In this document: positions 26,827 through 36,412 of the stretch, piece after piece
Numbering within the stretch: position 1 is the stretch's first letter
Layout: each line of letters begins with the position of its first letter
NCBI GenBank assembly: GCA_019614645.1
Contig: JABWDB010000011.1
Span: 4,079,501 to 4,143,500, forward strand
Source of the DNA: Stratiolaelaps scimitus
Taxonomy: Eukaryota; Arthropoda; Arachnida; Mesostigmata; Laelapidae
DNA length: 64,000 nucleotides
Direction of reading: 5' to 3'
The notes under the pieces: model-generated
Told to the model about the DNA's origin: nothing
The model's input: only the letters and a program-made list of their open reading frames with translations
The model's database searches: none
Position numbers and translations under genes: made by a program

Positions 26827-26832
26827 AATAAA
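26827..26832 (+). terminator. Poly(A) signal AATAAA of SH3BP5-like copy 2
   Basis: A canonical AATAAA lies 98 bases after the copy 2 stop codon, a normal distance for a short 3' untranslated region. It supports copy 2 being its own transcription unit inside the DUOXA intron. Confidence 0.55.
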
Positions 26833-27097
26833 AGACCAAATCGTTAGCTCAAGCGGCACCGTTGCTGTGCACATCGAAGGGGGGAGGTATGGCTTGCGAG
26901 ACTTGTCGTTCACTTGCTCGAGCGCGTTCGCCTGCTTCGCGAGAACGAAGACGCAAGGGCTTCGTCTGCCCGAGCGCTGATCAAGAACTGTGACCGGCCC
27001 AGCCGCAGTCAGTCAGATATAGCGCTTAATAGAAACGTGAGCATATACTCACAAGCAGCATAGCATAGCTCTACAAGTAGCTTAAACAATGACGGGG

Positions 27098-27154
27098 CAA
27101 TGATCGGTGGGCCCCCATCGATCATTGGACCGTCATTGAACGATGGGGGCCCAC
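27098..27154. repeat. Nested palindromes around GTGGGCCCCCATCG
   Basis: Arms 27107-27127 and 27134-27154 are reverse complements at 19 of 21 positions with a 6-base loop. A second dyad, CAATGATCG at 27098-27106 with CGATCATTG at 27119-27127, overlaps the first, so two alternative hairpins compete. Confidence 0.7.
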
Positions 27155-27277
27155 TTGCAAACATACAATTAGTGACCTTTTAGTAAACAACCTTTTAGTA
27201 ATTAGTGACCTTTTAGTATAGGACACAACGGCATAACTTGTTGTTGCATACATCAACAGCATGGTCCTGTTTTCGGC

Positions 27278-27325
27278 CATTCTTCGTCCGTCAGCAATCA
27301 ACATTCTTCGTCCGTCAGCAATCAA
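27278..27325 (+). repeat. Exact 24-base tandem duplication
   Basis: 27278-27301 and 27302-27325 are identical and begin CATTCTTCGTCCGTC. A cluster of three CCTTTTAGTA words lies 60-100 bases to the left. Confidence 0.85.
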
Positions 27326-27700
27326 CACCGTCCTCTCATCAAGTCTGAACACAGAGCGATGTCATCGGCAACACGGGTAGTTCCCAATGATCTTCGCTAG
27401 GCTAGGCTCGGGTGTGATGTCCGTTTGCCATTGCTGATCGCACGACCCCCGATTCCTGGTTCCTATGTATAGCTGAGTCTCAACTGTTGGGTGAATGCCG
27501 CTCAGGCGCACCATTGCTCTAAGGGCTTTTTATTACCTTGGTCATATTGGGCTTACCTGGGTTTTCTCCAGCAGACCAATGTCACCATGTCCAGTGTCCG
27601 CACTATGTCTAGCCCCCTAGGGGTGATGCAGTCGTTTGCCTTGCAATCGGTGGAGACTCGGTCAGGTGAACGCAGTGGGCCCGATGCCCACCGTTGAACA

Positions 27701-27728
27701 TTTGTACCGTGGACGTTCAATGTTTATG
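27701..27728 (-). mobile_element. Dispersed repeat family 1, short fragment
   Basis: On the minus strand it reads AAACATTGAACGTCCACGG, then TACAA, the 5' part of the family. Confidence 0.5.
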
Positions 27729-28287
27729 GCTGAGCGACAACCCAAAAAATGTGTGTCGTGTCACCACACATGTTATATGAATAATTCCTTATACCATTTA
27801 TTCGGATATGACCTCATAGTGGCGATCGCCCAAACGTCAAGCTGTCATCGTTATCCTCAACTCGTCGACTCGAGTATTTTTCAATTTCTCCGGTGCGAAC
27901 ACTCGCCATGAGTGGTCGGTCGCCCCCAGCTCGCGTTTGCCTCTGGGAGCTCTATCCTGGTTTCGACATTTCGTCCGCGTCGGCTCAACAAGCGACGATT
28001 GGTGCTTACCGCCGACATTGTAGGTGTCGTTGCTAGAGTTCAACTGTGCGCCGTACGGTGATAGTCCTCGTGCGATCCGTCTGGATCATCATCGGACAGA
28101 AGGTGAGACAACAGGGTATCCCATGAGATCCCGATTGCCGACGGAGCTTGCCATTGGGACCAGGGAGTAGAGCCCGCACCTCTGGGATTGGTTTTCCTCT
28201 ACAGAGTTGACTAATTACGGTGGTGGCAGGCGTTCGTGCCCGTCTCGTATTCCTCATGCACGGGAGCCGCATCAGCTACGGCCAGCG

Positions 28288-29406
28288 ATGTCACAACCCG
28301 TAGCTCCGCTCAACGTTGTCAACGGTGGGGATCGTCATTTTTTGTCTAAAGACGAAAAGAAAGTGAGATACATTGAAAGGTATATGCTCGCTATTGAAAA
28401 GTACTACACACATTATGCGGCGACGAAAGGTCGCGAGCAGGGCGACCAATACGATCCCGTGAGTCCGCTCCTGTGGGAGGAAAAAGCCAGGGTGCGCTTT
28501 TGCAGCAGCGAGGTTGATCGGCTCGTGGCAGAACTCGACCAGCTGGGCAACGAGTTCGGGAAGGCAATGAGGGCTTACCTCGGCATGCGGGCATACCATC
28601 TTGACATGTGTGAGCCAGATATCATTATGGCGCGGAGCTACTACGATCTGAGAGAGCGGCTTGAAACGATCCGGGCACGATGTCACCGGGCAACGGCCGA
28701 GTTTGCCGTAGCGTCCGAGGCTCATTCAGCAGCGATGAAAAAGCTTACCCTTCTCAAGGAGCAGTTCGACGATGTCGAGCATCGCGGGACAGGAGTCGTC
28801 GTCCAGGACGATAGCGGGCTCTGCGATACAAGTTGGCAAGATCGACTCGACCAAGCGATCGAGCAGGTGACGGCATCGAAAGCTCGCTTGGGCCAGTGTC
28901 TCGATGAGCACCGACGAGCCACGAATCTCTTTATTCCGTTGGAAGAGACCGTCCGATCGCTGAGCAAGCGGTACCCCAACGAGATCGAACGGGCTGACCA
29001 ATTCTATCGCGTCGAAGCCACTGGGGAACACTGCTTGGACACAATTCGCTCGAAAGCGGACATAAAGCGGTGCCAGCTGACGCGCGCCGCTGAGCGCTGT
29101 GACGATGCGCTGCGCGAGCTCACACGTCGTCGCGAGCAGCTGTCCCGCCAGGTGGCGTCAACGCCGACGGCGCTCAGATCCCGTAGCCATCTGATCCATG
29201 GTGCGTCCAGGTCGCGGTGGGCGTCAGCACCCGCCGGCCTCCGCCGTAACGCTGCCTCGCCGTCGGCACCGACCGATCCGGACTCCGCTATCATCGCAGA
29301 TGGTGACAGGCGCACAACACAACGATGGACGTCACTGCCTGTTGACCTCTGTCAGATCGCGACGGCCGAGCTGCGTCAGCCGCCGACGCCCCCAGTGCAA
29401 GGATAG
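28288..29406 (+). CDS. SH3BP5 family protein, copy 3 (372 aa), the most canonical of the three
   Basis: The first true ATG is at 28288; the open frame runs 27 codons further left but without another ATG. The protein has residues 60-290 as a long coiled coil. The order of landmarks follows vertebrate SH3BP5: an opening helix (residues 64-97), ARSYYDLRERLETIRA at 115-130, a TSWQDRLDQAIEQV block at 181-194 (D-S-A-W-Q-E-M-L-x-x-A in the human protein), then ERADQFYRVEA at 234-244 and a final helix ending TRRREQLSRQ. It lacks the Cys-x-x-Cys motif of copies 1 and 2. The last 80 residues are Arg/Ser/Pro/Ala-rich and probably disordered. A plausible splice acceptor (TTTTCCTCTACAG, ending 28204) suggests a 5' untranslated exon. 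An AATAAA lies at 29631-29636. The family assignment is firmest for this copy; Rab11-GEF activity is inferred. Confidence 0.82.
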   Translation: MSQPVAPLNVVNGGDRHFLSKDEKKVRYIERYMLAIEKYYTHYAATKGREQGDQYDPVSPLLWEEKARVRFCSSEVDRLVAELDQLGNEFGKAMRAYLGMRAYHLDMCEPDIIMARSYYDLRERLETIRARCHRATAEFAVASEAHSAAMKKLTLLKEQFDDVEHRGTGVVVQDDSGLCDTSWQDRLDQAIEQVTASKARLGQCLDEHRRATNLFIPLEETVRSLSKRYPNEIERADQFYRVEATGEHCLDTIRSKADIKRCQLTRAAERCDDALRELTRRREQLSRQVASTPTALRSRSHLIHGASRSRWASAPAGLRRNAASPSAPTDPDSAIIADGDRRTTQRWTSLPVDLCQIATAELRQPPTPPVQG

Positions 29407-29630
29407 CTGGCTAACAATTATAGCTAACTATCTACCCAAAACTACCCAAAGAGCTCGCTCGATACCAAGCCTGGAGATGTGTCTCGTCTGGAGCTGTGTC
29501 CCGGGCTTATACAGAGAGAGATGGTATCTGGTGGCGCGTTACTTAACCATGACCACGTCGTCGCTCGTTTGCGTTCTGGTTGTGTAAACAGTCCCGTCTC
29601 TCTGTATGCTTCACACTATGTTAATTGCTA

Positions 29631-29636
29631 AATAAA
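29631..29636 (+). terminator. Poly(A) signal AATAAA of SH3BP5-like copy 3
   Basis: A canonical AATAAA lies about 225 bases after the copy 3 stop codon. No equally clear signal follows copy 1 before copy 2 begins. Confidence 0.5.
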
Positions 29637-31012
29637 TTAATAGATAGATGACATCAGGTAGTTCCTTCTCCCGCCCAGTTTGTCGTCCTCCGCCGGCTAA
29701 TAACCCTGATGAGCTGCATGTCGGGCAGCTGTCCATTGTTTACTGCGATCTCTTCGGCAAGCAACACCACCTGCCAAAGGTCTGCAAGCCGGCCAGGGCT
29801 CCTGGCAAGATCGATGCCAATCGCCGTTAGGTCCCCTTCCTATCCCTGATCACCTGGTGGTTCTACCATCGATGATCCGTTCCGATGAGCGACACGCCCA
29901 TCTCATGTGTTCTCCAACTTCGAGCGGGCCGCAACTCGCGCGTAGCGAAACACCAGAGCAACAATGAAGAGATGATTGTCCAACCATTTGCGTTACCCAG
30001 CTCACTGTTGCTAATTGATCTCGGTAATGATCTCATCTTGCATATAGCTCGACGCGTATCGTCTACTCGATACCGCTGCGGAGGCGGATTGGTCTCGGTG
30101 ATATTCGCTGCTCGCTCTATGTCGTCGTATCACACATAATCACTATTAGTCTGTATATGATGGGGAAATATATGCTCGATGTGTAGGATTTGCCGGCATC
30201 GCATCGTCGAATTGTGTCGACGAGTGCTCCGAGTGTCTTATCTCGATTCCATGCTCGGGACGAAGCTGGGTTTGTTCTGCCATCTCTTCCCCTGTTAATT
30301 CCTAAATGATTGCTTCGGCTTCGGCGTCGCATTGCCGCGACCGTCGCGCGGCGCCGGCGATTAGTTGCTTGCGCCAGCGATGGCTTGCGTTACTGGCACT
30401 GGTAGCGATTCGTATTGTGATGATTCTTTATTTTGACTGTTGCTGCGGCTGATGGATCCGCTATTTTTATCGAGCCAGGGAGCTCAGCACTAGAACACTT
30501 CTAGCGCCAAATTATTCGGACCGTTATCAAAGCTGCTGTTGCTGCTGCTGCTGCAGTTGTCGCTGTGGTTGTTGTTGTTTTTTTAAAGGCTGAAAACACT
30601 CAGCGCCAACATCCCCCCCCCCACTAAAGCACTAGAGCACGTCTGTGTCGCTGAATATATCCCGAATATATCTGTTCGTTATCGCGACGTCAAACACGAT
30701 GCGTCCTCACGGCGAGCTGATCTCAAAAACTCGACTCGTTGAAACAATAAACAAGTCTCGACTCATCGGGCATCGAACCAGAAACCTTCGGGTTCGAACC
30801 GCCACGGGTCGTGACCCATCATCAACGTGAATAATAATACCTCAATGTGAATTTCTCTTCTAGCAATTTTTTGCCGGTTGCAGCTGATTGCCAGCTGGAC
30901 ATCGAAAGTGGCAGATCCTAACGGCCGTGTGTGATTTGCATTGTGTGATGTGTGTTTGTTTCATGTCCCGGTCTGTCCTGCTGATCCCATCGAATCGCGC
31001 TGTTATCAGCAG

Positions 31013-31200
31013 GGCGTTCACGGACGAGCGTCTTCCGGCTCAGTTGGGGGTGTGCATAGGTTTGGCAGCGGTGAACGTGACCTATGCGGTGGCGCCCGAG
31101 AGCAATCACTCGGCGTCAATCGACGTCCACTTCAACGAGCGGTTTCACTTCACGCGACCGACGAGTATACAGGAAGAATACAAGGAGAGCCTAGTCAAAG
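31013..31200 (+). CDS. DUOXA: DUOXA, internal exon encoding the glycosylated extracellular loop
   Basis: The first base completes the Lys codon left open at 7375, giving K-A-F-T-D-E-R, which matches the K-A-F-S motif of the family. The exon continues with QLGVCIGLAAVNVTY, then an acidic and aromatic stretch (HFNERFHF) and EEYKESLVKG, in line with the family's long first extracellular loop. Two N-glycosylation sequons are visible, N-V-T at 31074-31082 and N-H-S at 31104-31112. They lie where vertebrate DUOXA1 has its N-I-T and N-E-T sequons. The acceptor is CAGCAG|G (AG at 31011-31012) and the donor is GTACGT from 31201. The exon has 188 bases, entering in phase 2 and leaving in phase 1. Confidence 0.88.
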
Positions 31201-31234
31201 GTACGTGTCCTTCGAAAAAGTGTGGAATTTTTAA

Positions 31235-31447
31235 TGATAATAATAAGAATAATAATAGTAATAATTATAATAATATATAGCAATACTAAACTTGATAGAT
31301 TGACGGGTCTGCAAGTAAAGGCCGCATCGATTCAGATGTAAGCTTTGGGATTCGAACCGGAGACCCAGTCGTTCAATGGTCGCCGGTGTGACGCCCACGC
31401 CATCTCGGTGAGCAATGGCGCTCATAGCCCAGTCGGCAGTGTACACC
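31235..31447 (-). mobile_element. tRNA-headed SINE-like element with trinucleotide tail
   Basis: Read on the minus strand from 31447, a tRNA-like head has an A-box-like word (TTGCTCACCGAGATGGCGTGG) and a B box (CCGGTTCGAATCCC, 31347-31360). An unrelated body of about 65 bases and an ATT-rich tail (31278-31235) follow. The tRNA arms do not pair well enough for a working tRNA gene. The element lies within the DUOXA intron only 35 bases from the exon at 31013-31200. A fragment of the same family lies at 13650. Confidence 0.6.
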
Positions 31448-31493
31448 GGTGTACAATAATCTTTGTCTTTTTTTTAATTAATCATCCGAATGA

Positions 31494-31550
31494 CGACAAT
31501 AACTTTACAAACAGGTGACTCCCAGTTATCTGTTTGTAACGTTATTGTTG
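31494..31550. repeat. 57-base foldback
   Basis: Arms 31494-31516 and 31528-31550 are reverse complements at 20 of 23 positions with an 11-base loop. The word TTACAAACAG is central to the left arm. Confidence 0.65.
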
Positions 31551-31590
31551 TTATTATTTCTTCATTATTCATATTGATCTTATTTTAATA

Positions 31591-31624
31591 TTATTAATAT
31601 TATTATGATTATTATTATTATTAC
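31591..31624. repeat. (TTA)n-rich tract
   Basis: TTA/TTAA units, imperfect at the left end. Confidence 0.8.
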
Positions 31625-31733
31625 AGAGTATAATGAGGATCGAAAAAAGAAACACCAGTAGGGCTAACTACTAGAACAATGTCAGCTGACAGATGTTCGA
31701 GGTATAATAGATTCGAGAGGGATTTCGTCATTT

Positions 31734-32197
31734 TTATTTATGGTGGCGCGTTTTTGCTTGAGATATCAGGCGATCCACGGTCGATGCTCTTCTCGTCGAG
31801 TGAATCTTTCGGGCGAGCGATCTTCTTTCTGTAAAATAAATCAATCTATCACCTTGGCATGATGCAAACACTAAATGAGATTCGCCCGCAGCGAACACGA
31901 GACATTGGACGTCCTTGACGACATTGGCACCAGCTTCTAGCGCCCGAGTGCTCCATGATGGGGTGGGTGGTTCACTGACGAAAGTATCGACGATATTGTA
32001 ACACACAGCTGGAGCAACACAATTGCCGATGTTGCCGGCGTATCGGCAAAGACACAGAAGCCTTTTGTTCGATTGGCAGATGATCCAAATTTTCCACCAT
32101 AGTCCTCATCGAACCTCAAGTACCGATCAAGTACCACCTGGGTATCGATCTGCCCGATTCCTGGCCCGATCGCCTCGAGTCTCCCTCGGTTGTCCAC
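31734..32197 (-). pseudogene. Possible minus-strand coding remnant, frame broken near 31940-32006
   Basis: Two overlapping minus-strand frames (32197-31937 and 32006-31734) together give about 150 residues of ordinary composition: RFDEDYGGKFGSSANRTKG in the first and AGANVVKDVQCLVFAAGE in the second. The second ends in TAA overlapping an AATAAA (31733-31738). Neither frame begins at an ATG. I recognise no family. It could be an old coding fragment with a frameshift, two exons, or chance. Confidence 0.2.
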
Positions 32198-32445
32198 CGC
32201 GGAGGCGTTTCGTCTGCCCGCTGCTTTAAGCGCTCAGACCTGACGGTGTCGACGAACGATACATCGATCCGGTGGCTACTGCCGGGGGCCTAGCATCGAC
32301 GTACGGCGGGTGCCTCGGCGCCAGCGATCTGGCATTGGCAATGAGAATGTGCCACGGTGTCGCTCGCGTCTGCGGTTGCTGCGGCTGCTGTCGCGGTTAC
32401 GAGGCAGACGACCTGCGCGCGTGGTTCATCTCCACCACCCCCTCC

Positions 32446-32448
<3 letters not shown>

Positions 32449-32477
<29 letters not shown>
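32449..32477. repeat. (TA)n microsatellite
   Basis: 29 alternating bases following a C-rich run. Confidence 0.95.
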
Positions 32478-32479
<2 letters not shown>

Positions 32480-34136
32480 TGCGCGTTCTGTATCGCGCCC
32501 GCGTTTTCCACAGATCATCGATTATGTCCACGCGAAAAGGAGGCCACATGATCGAGGCTCGTTCATGTTTGTGTTGCCGCGGGAATCGTATACGGGACAT
32601 TGTACGTTATTACCTATACACCACGTTATCCGTAACAGCAGCAGCGGTAACGGCTTCGTAGCAAACCGCTCTTCTTCTTCGTCTACTGCCGCTGCCGCTC
32701 TTCTCTGTGAGGAGCACAGAAGAAATTAAACAACCACAAGCACAGGAACAAGCAGGCGGAACGCAACCCCGACAGACGGCTGCGAGATTGACAACAATGG
32801 GGATTGGCTTTGGTGGAACGGATACCGCGCGCGTGGCGACGGATACCTGGCGTTCGATCGCTGAATGGATTTATGCACGTGTGTCCATCTGTCTGAGGGA
32901 TCTACGCCTCTCATAGCTCCCATGTGAGATGTGTGCGCATGGGAGCGTGTCGGCGGCTCGTATTCGGCGGCGTTTCGAATGCCGGCCAATGTACACGAGC
33001 GCCCCATGCATCACTGTGAGATAATGATGCGGTGGCGATCTCATACCGCAGACCCTTCCCTCCAGCGTCGGCGTACGACCCCAGCGAGCTCCTCGTGGCG
33101 GCTGCGTCATTTCGATTGATATGCATCTGGGTTGGCAGCAGCAGCAGCGATATAGACAAATACCGAAGAAGAGCTAGACACGGGAGTCGCCACCGGATTT
33201 CGGCGAGGTTCGTTGAACGTCGCCCGTCCGCGCTTTCACAACGGCCTCACATCGAGCGACAGGAGCTCTATGTGACGATTCGTTCCGCGCTGCCTTCGCG
33301 CGCGTTGATGTGCGCACGCGTACGCCACACGGAGCCATCTTCAATTTGTGGTCGAGTGTGACCGGGTGCTAACTAATATATGGGGATAATGAGACGAGGA
33401 TCGTGTACGACGACATGATCTGTATTGTAGTTCGCTGTAGATCGATTAGCTAGCTCGGTTGATAGCCGACCGTCGATCGCAGGACGGGGCGCGCGTGTGT
33501 GTGTGCGAATTGAAGGCGGCTTATGGATGGGCCCTAGGGGGACTATACGATAGAGAGAGAGGGAGATGGAGAGAAGTATTGTTCTAGAGAAAATGAGTGT
33601 TCCAAGCTCAGTCCAGGACGTGGATAGACGACACCACTGTTGTTTGCCTTTATAATTATTATCATTATTAGACATGACGATTGCACAAACAATAGTAAAT
33701 CAATAACACTTAGGCACGGGATGCGGCCGGCAGATTGTAGGCTCTGATACACAACTCCATCGACGCTCGCTATTTAAACAGAAATCCACTCTCGGTGTAC
33801 CGATCGGCCACCAGACTCTGGCAAGTGGCAACATCGAAGTGGGTGGGTGGATGGGTGGCCGTTGTGGTTGTTGTTAGTCAAATAATGGCGGCCTATGGCG
33901 TTTGGGGGTATGCATTCCGTGTTGGCAGCGGTTTCCAGCTGGGGGAATCAATGTGGCAGGCAGGTGTATTGACCCCCCGACGTCCAATCGGCCGGCGTAC
34001 GCATCGCGTAACCTGACGCAATGGGTATCCCCCTCCTCCCCCGCCATATATAGCGACAAACAGCGGCTTCAACCCGCGAACAACGGGGGCGCTCTTGATT
34101 TTCATTCTGCAATTCGCTACAAGATTCAAGTCGAGC

Positions 34137-34157
34137 GGTCACTGTCGAACAGTGACC
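34137..34157. repeat. Perfect 9-bp hairpin
   Basis: GGTCACTGT and ACAGTGACC flank the trinucleotide CGA. A second small palindrome (ATAGTATGATACTAT) follows within 30 bases, then a dispersed repeat copy. Confidence 0.6.
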
Positions 34158-34206
34158 ACTTTCTTGATAGTATGATACTATGATAATAAGAATCATGGTG
34201 ATAAAA

Positions 34207-34270
34207 TGATTTATTCAAACATACAATAATTAGGAATTAGTTCTAGGGATTATTTGGGATGGGGGGATTA
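34207..34270. mobile_element. Dispersed repeat family 4, copy 1
   Basis: GATTTATTCAAACATACA, a TTAGGAATT word, AGGGATTAT and a G-rich end follow in order. The copy at 45151-45215 has the same order. Read on the minus strand the element ends in TGAATAAATC, so it may be the 3' end of a transcribed retroelement inserted in reverse. Confidence 0.55.
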
Positions 34271-35600
34271 GTTGGGGACAGGGGCCGAGGTTGAATTTTA
34301 GAGAATACTGTACTGACTGTCTAGCTGATCGTTAACGAATCCATATAATCAATTCGTACATCTCTCGTACATCGTATTTTTAAGCATTCACAAATACTTT
34401 GATTGAACAATAATGTGCTAATTATGATCATGATTACCGTCGACAATAGATGGCATAAAGTGAAATCGAACGAGACAAACGCATTTCAAGTATTACGAGA
34501 GCCTTATTATTATTATTATTATTATTAATTTCAAGAGCCACGTGCAAAAGCGAATTCTTAATGCTAAGGTGTTATTTACGCTGGCTGCGAAATAGGGGAA
34601 CCTCCCTCCTAGAAATATTATCTTAAGGATATCTTCTTAAATAGATATTAACGTGAGTTTTCGATGAACATTTTTCGCGCGTACGTCGAGTACAATTGTC
34701 ACCCAGATACCATGAACTAGGATGATACACAAATATATATATATATATATATATATACGAAATCAATCACGACGGATTGATTAAACGCCCCCCCTCACCG
34801 AGCTTCCACCTCTCCTCGACTGAGTCCCTCCGTAGCCATATGCTAATAATATACATCATCGGCTTGTGCTCCCTTATCACTTGTTTATCAGACTACATTC
34901 GCTGGCGATGGCCACTTCGATCGGCTGCCATTTCCCGTTGTACCGACTGAACGGCGGTGACGAGCCCCCCCTGCCCCGCCCATGCGATGTTGGTGTCTCC
35001 CGCTCTGGTCTCAGCCGACAATAGGATGGGAATACATACACGAACAATATACGAACCACTTCCAAGCAAGATGATACACGTGATAGCAGATAAGAACTAG
35101 TGCATTACAGGCCACTTACAGGCCAATGAGAGCGATTAGTGGGCGTTCAAACCTGCGGTGTTCGTCTAGCGGTCTCGTTATTAGCGTCGTAAAGGGGGAA
35201 AGAGGTTTAGCGGCAGATTCTTCTTGTTCTCCTTCGGGAACATTGCTATCGTTATCGTGGGACCGTTTAGTGGTGATGTACCGTAACGGCGAGCATACAC
35301 ATCTCGTGAGCCAGTGGCAATTTCGAACATGTTCGTTGGCGATAAACAAGCTCGCGCCGAATGACGAGTTATTGTCGATCGACGGCCGACTCAAATGACG
35401 TGAATGAACGCGGGTATCGCGGCTTCTCGATCGATTGATCGATCGCGGCCGGGACGTGTGCAACGTGAATTTGAGCATTTGGCGTTCGAAACAGCAAGTG
35501 TACGCTGTACATACTGTATATATATACTATACTATTATATTATAATTAGCGTGGGTGAAGTATAGTAGCGTAGAATGGCGCAATTTTATAGCATACCTGT

Positions 35601-35725
35601 AAAATAATAATAATAATAATAATAATGATAAAAATAATAATACAAATAACAATGATAATAATAATAATTAATAATAATAACAACAACAATAACAACACTG
35701 CAAATAGCAATACTAATAATAATAA
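35601..35725. repeat. Long AAT/AAC-rich tract
   Basis: About 125 bases made largely of AAT, AAC and GAT triplets, imperfect. Confidence 0.85.
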
Positions 35726-36412
35726 GCGATGTTTTCACATTTTCTGTAAAAAGAGCTGTTTTTTACTCTTACGGAAGAGATAAGAAAGTTATTATTTATT
35801 TTATGATTTTTTTTATTGCGATATACACGTTGTGTTGTGCGTGAATAGTATTCAAAGATGCAGACATGCTTAATGCTTCACTTTTCTACGATTAATTTCG
35901 TCTCATCATGGAACAATAACGAGAAGGTGAAAATCGAAGCTTTTCGATTCGACTATTGGCTGTTTACTTTAAATTGCCAACTTCCCAGTCATCGCAAAAA
36001 TGATTTATTCTATTTTATTATATAGTGTTGGCAAATTCGACCCTGACAGTGAAAATTGTGAATTGTACATCCGTTGTTTAGCCTGACCTTGTCTGGGGGC
36101 ACGCACCAAACGACAGCACACAATAGGCAAGCAGCTGAGACCCAGTAGATATATACGTGGGCTCAATCGCGCCGCGTAATCTATTCTGTCCATCCGAGCG
36201 CTCGCTCGTCCGCCGCCCCACCCCCGAAATCACTGTGGTGAAATCTTCAAAATTCGTTTCAGCACGCGAGGCAGCACAACCCCTTCAAAGTTGACCGTCA
36301 TTAGGTAACGCACGAACGCCCAACGCCCTCTGACACATGTTGTTCTGTTGCAGTCGACGAGTACCGCATGCAACTGCTAAAGGCCTTCTCCTCGTCCTTG
36401 TCCCGTTTACAG

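Larger units (their letters stand above)
26730..28287. other. Spacer between SH3BP5-like copies 2 and 3, with foldback and short direct repeats
   Basis: 1.56 kb holding the 3' region of copy 2, a complex palindrome (27098-27154), three repeats of CCTTTTAGTA (27175-27218), an exact 24-base tandem duplication (27278-27325) and a fragment of a dispersed repeat (27701-27728). A likely splice acceptor ending at 28204 lies just ahead of copy 3. Confidence 0.55.
7376..31012 (+). other. DUOXA intron of 23.6 kb carrying three nested SH3BP5-like genes
   Basis: This interval runs from the GTAAGT donor at 7376 to the AG acceptor at 31011-31012. The three intronless SH3BP5-like genes lie between 23645 and 29406 on the same strand. 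The remainder is non-coding as far as I can see. It holds fragments of dispersed repeats (9162, 10747, 13650, 27701), (TA)n tracts at 7471-7485, 12849-12887, 14104-14133, 17617-17637, 18048-18066, 19493-19513, 20821-20839 and 21155-21175, a (TTA)n tract at 16281-16316, GA-rich stretches at 8704-8756 and 19328-19370, a (GGCT)n tract at 11964-11987 and a 25-bp minisatellite at 22732-22850. Long reading frames at 10599-11618, 11185-12048 and 21225-22214 (minus) show no recognisable domain. Confidence 0.8.
31201..36412 (+). other. DUOXA intron of 5.2 kb; repeats and small foldbacks
   Basis: The interval runs from GTACGT at 31201 to an acceptor after a CCCGTTTAC tract (AG 36411-36412). It begins with the trinucleotide tail of a minus-strand SINE-like element (31235-31447). 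It also holds a foldback at 31494-31550, (TTA)n at 31591-31624, (TA)n at 32449-32477 and 34733-34756, a 9-bp perfect hairpin at 34137-34157, a dispersed repeat copy at 34207-34270, (TTA)n at 34505-34528 and a long AAT-rich tract at 35601-35725. A pair of overlapping minus-strand reading frames at 31734-32197 is listed separately. I see no other gene. Confidence 0.75.

Noticed and set aside
28207..28287. Longer start for SH3BP5-like copy 3
   Set aside because: The first codon of the longer frame is TTG. The first ATG is at 28288, and the extra residues show no family match.
31340..31447. Functional tRNA gene on the minus strand
   Set aside because: A and B boxes are present, but the acceptor and T stems do not pair, and a repeat body with a simple tail follows, so it is SINE-like.
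36337..36412. ATG and open frame joined to the DUOXA exon at 36413
   Set aside because: The preceding exon joins exactly at 36413 with a conserved K-G-L-P junction, so the upstream codons are intron.
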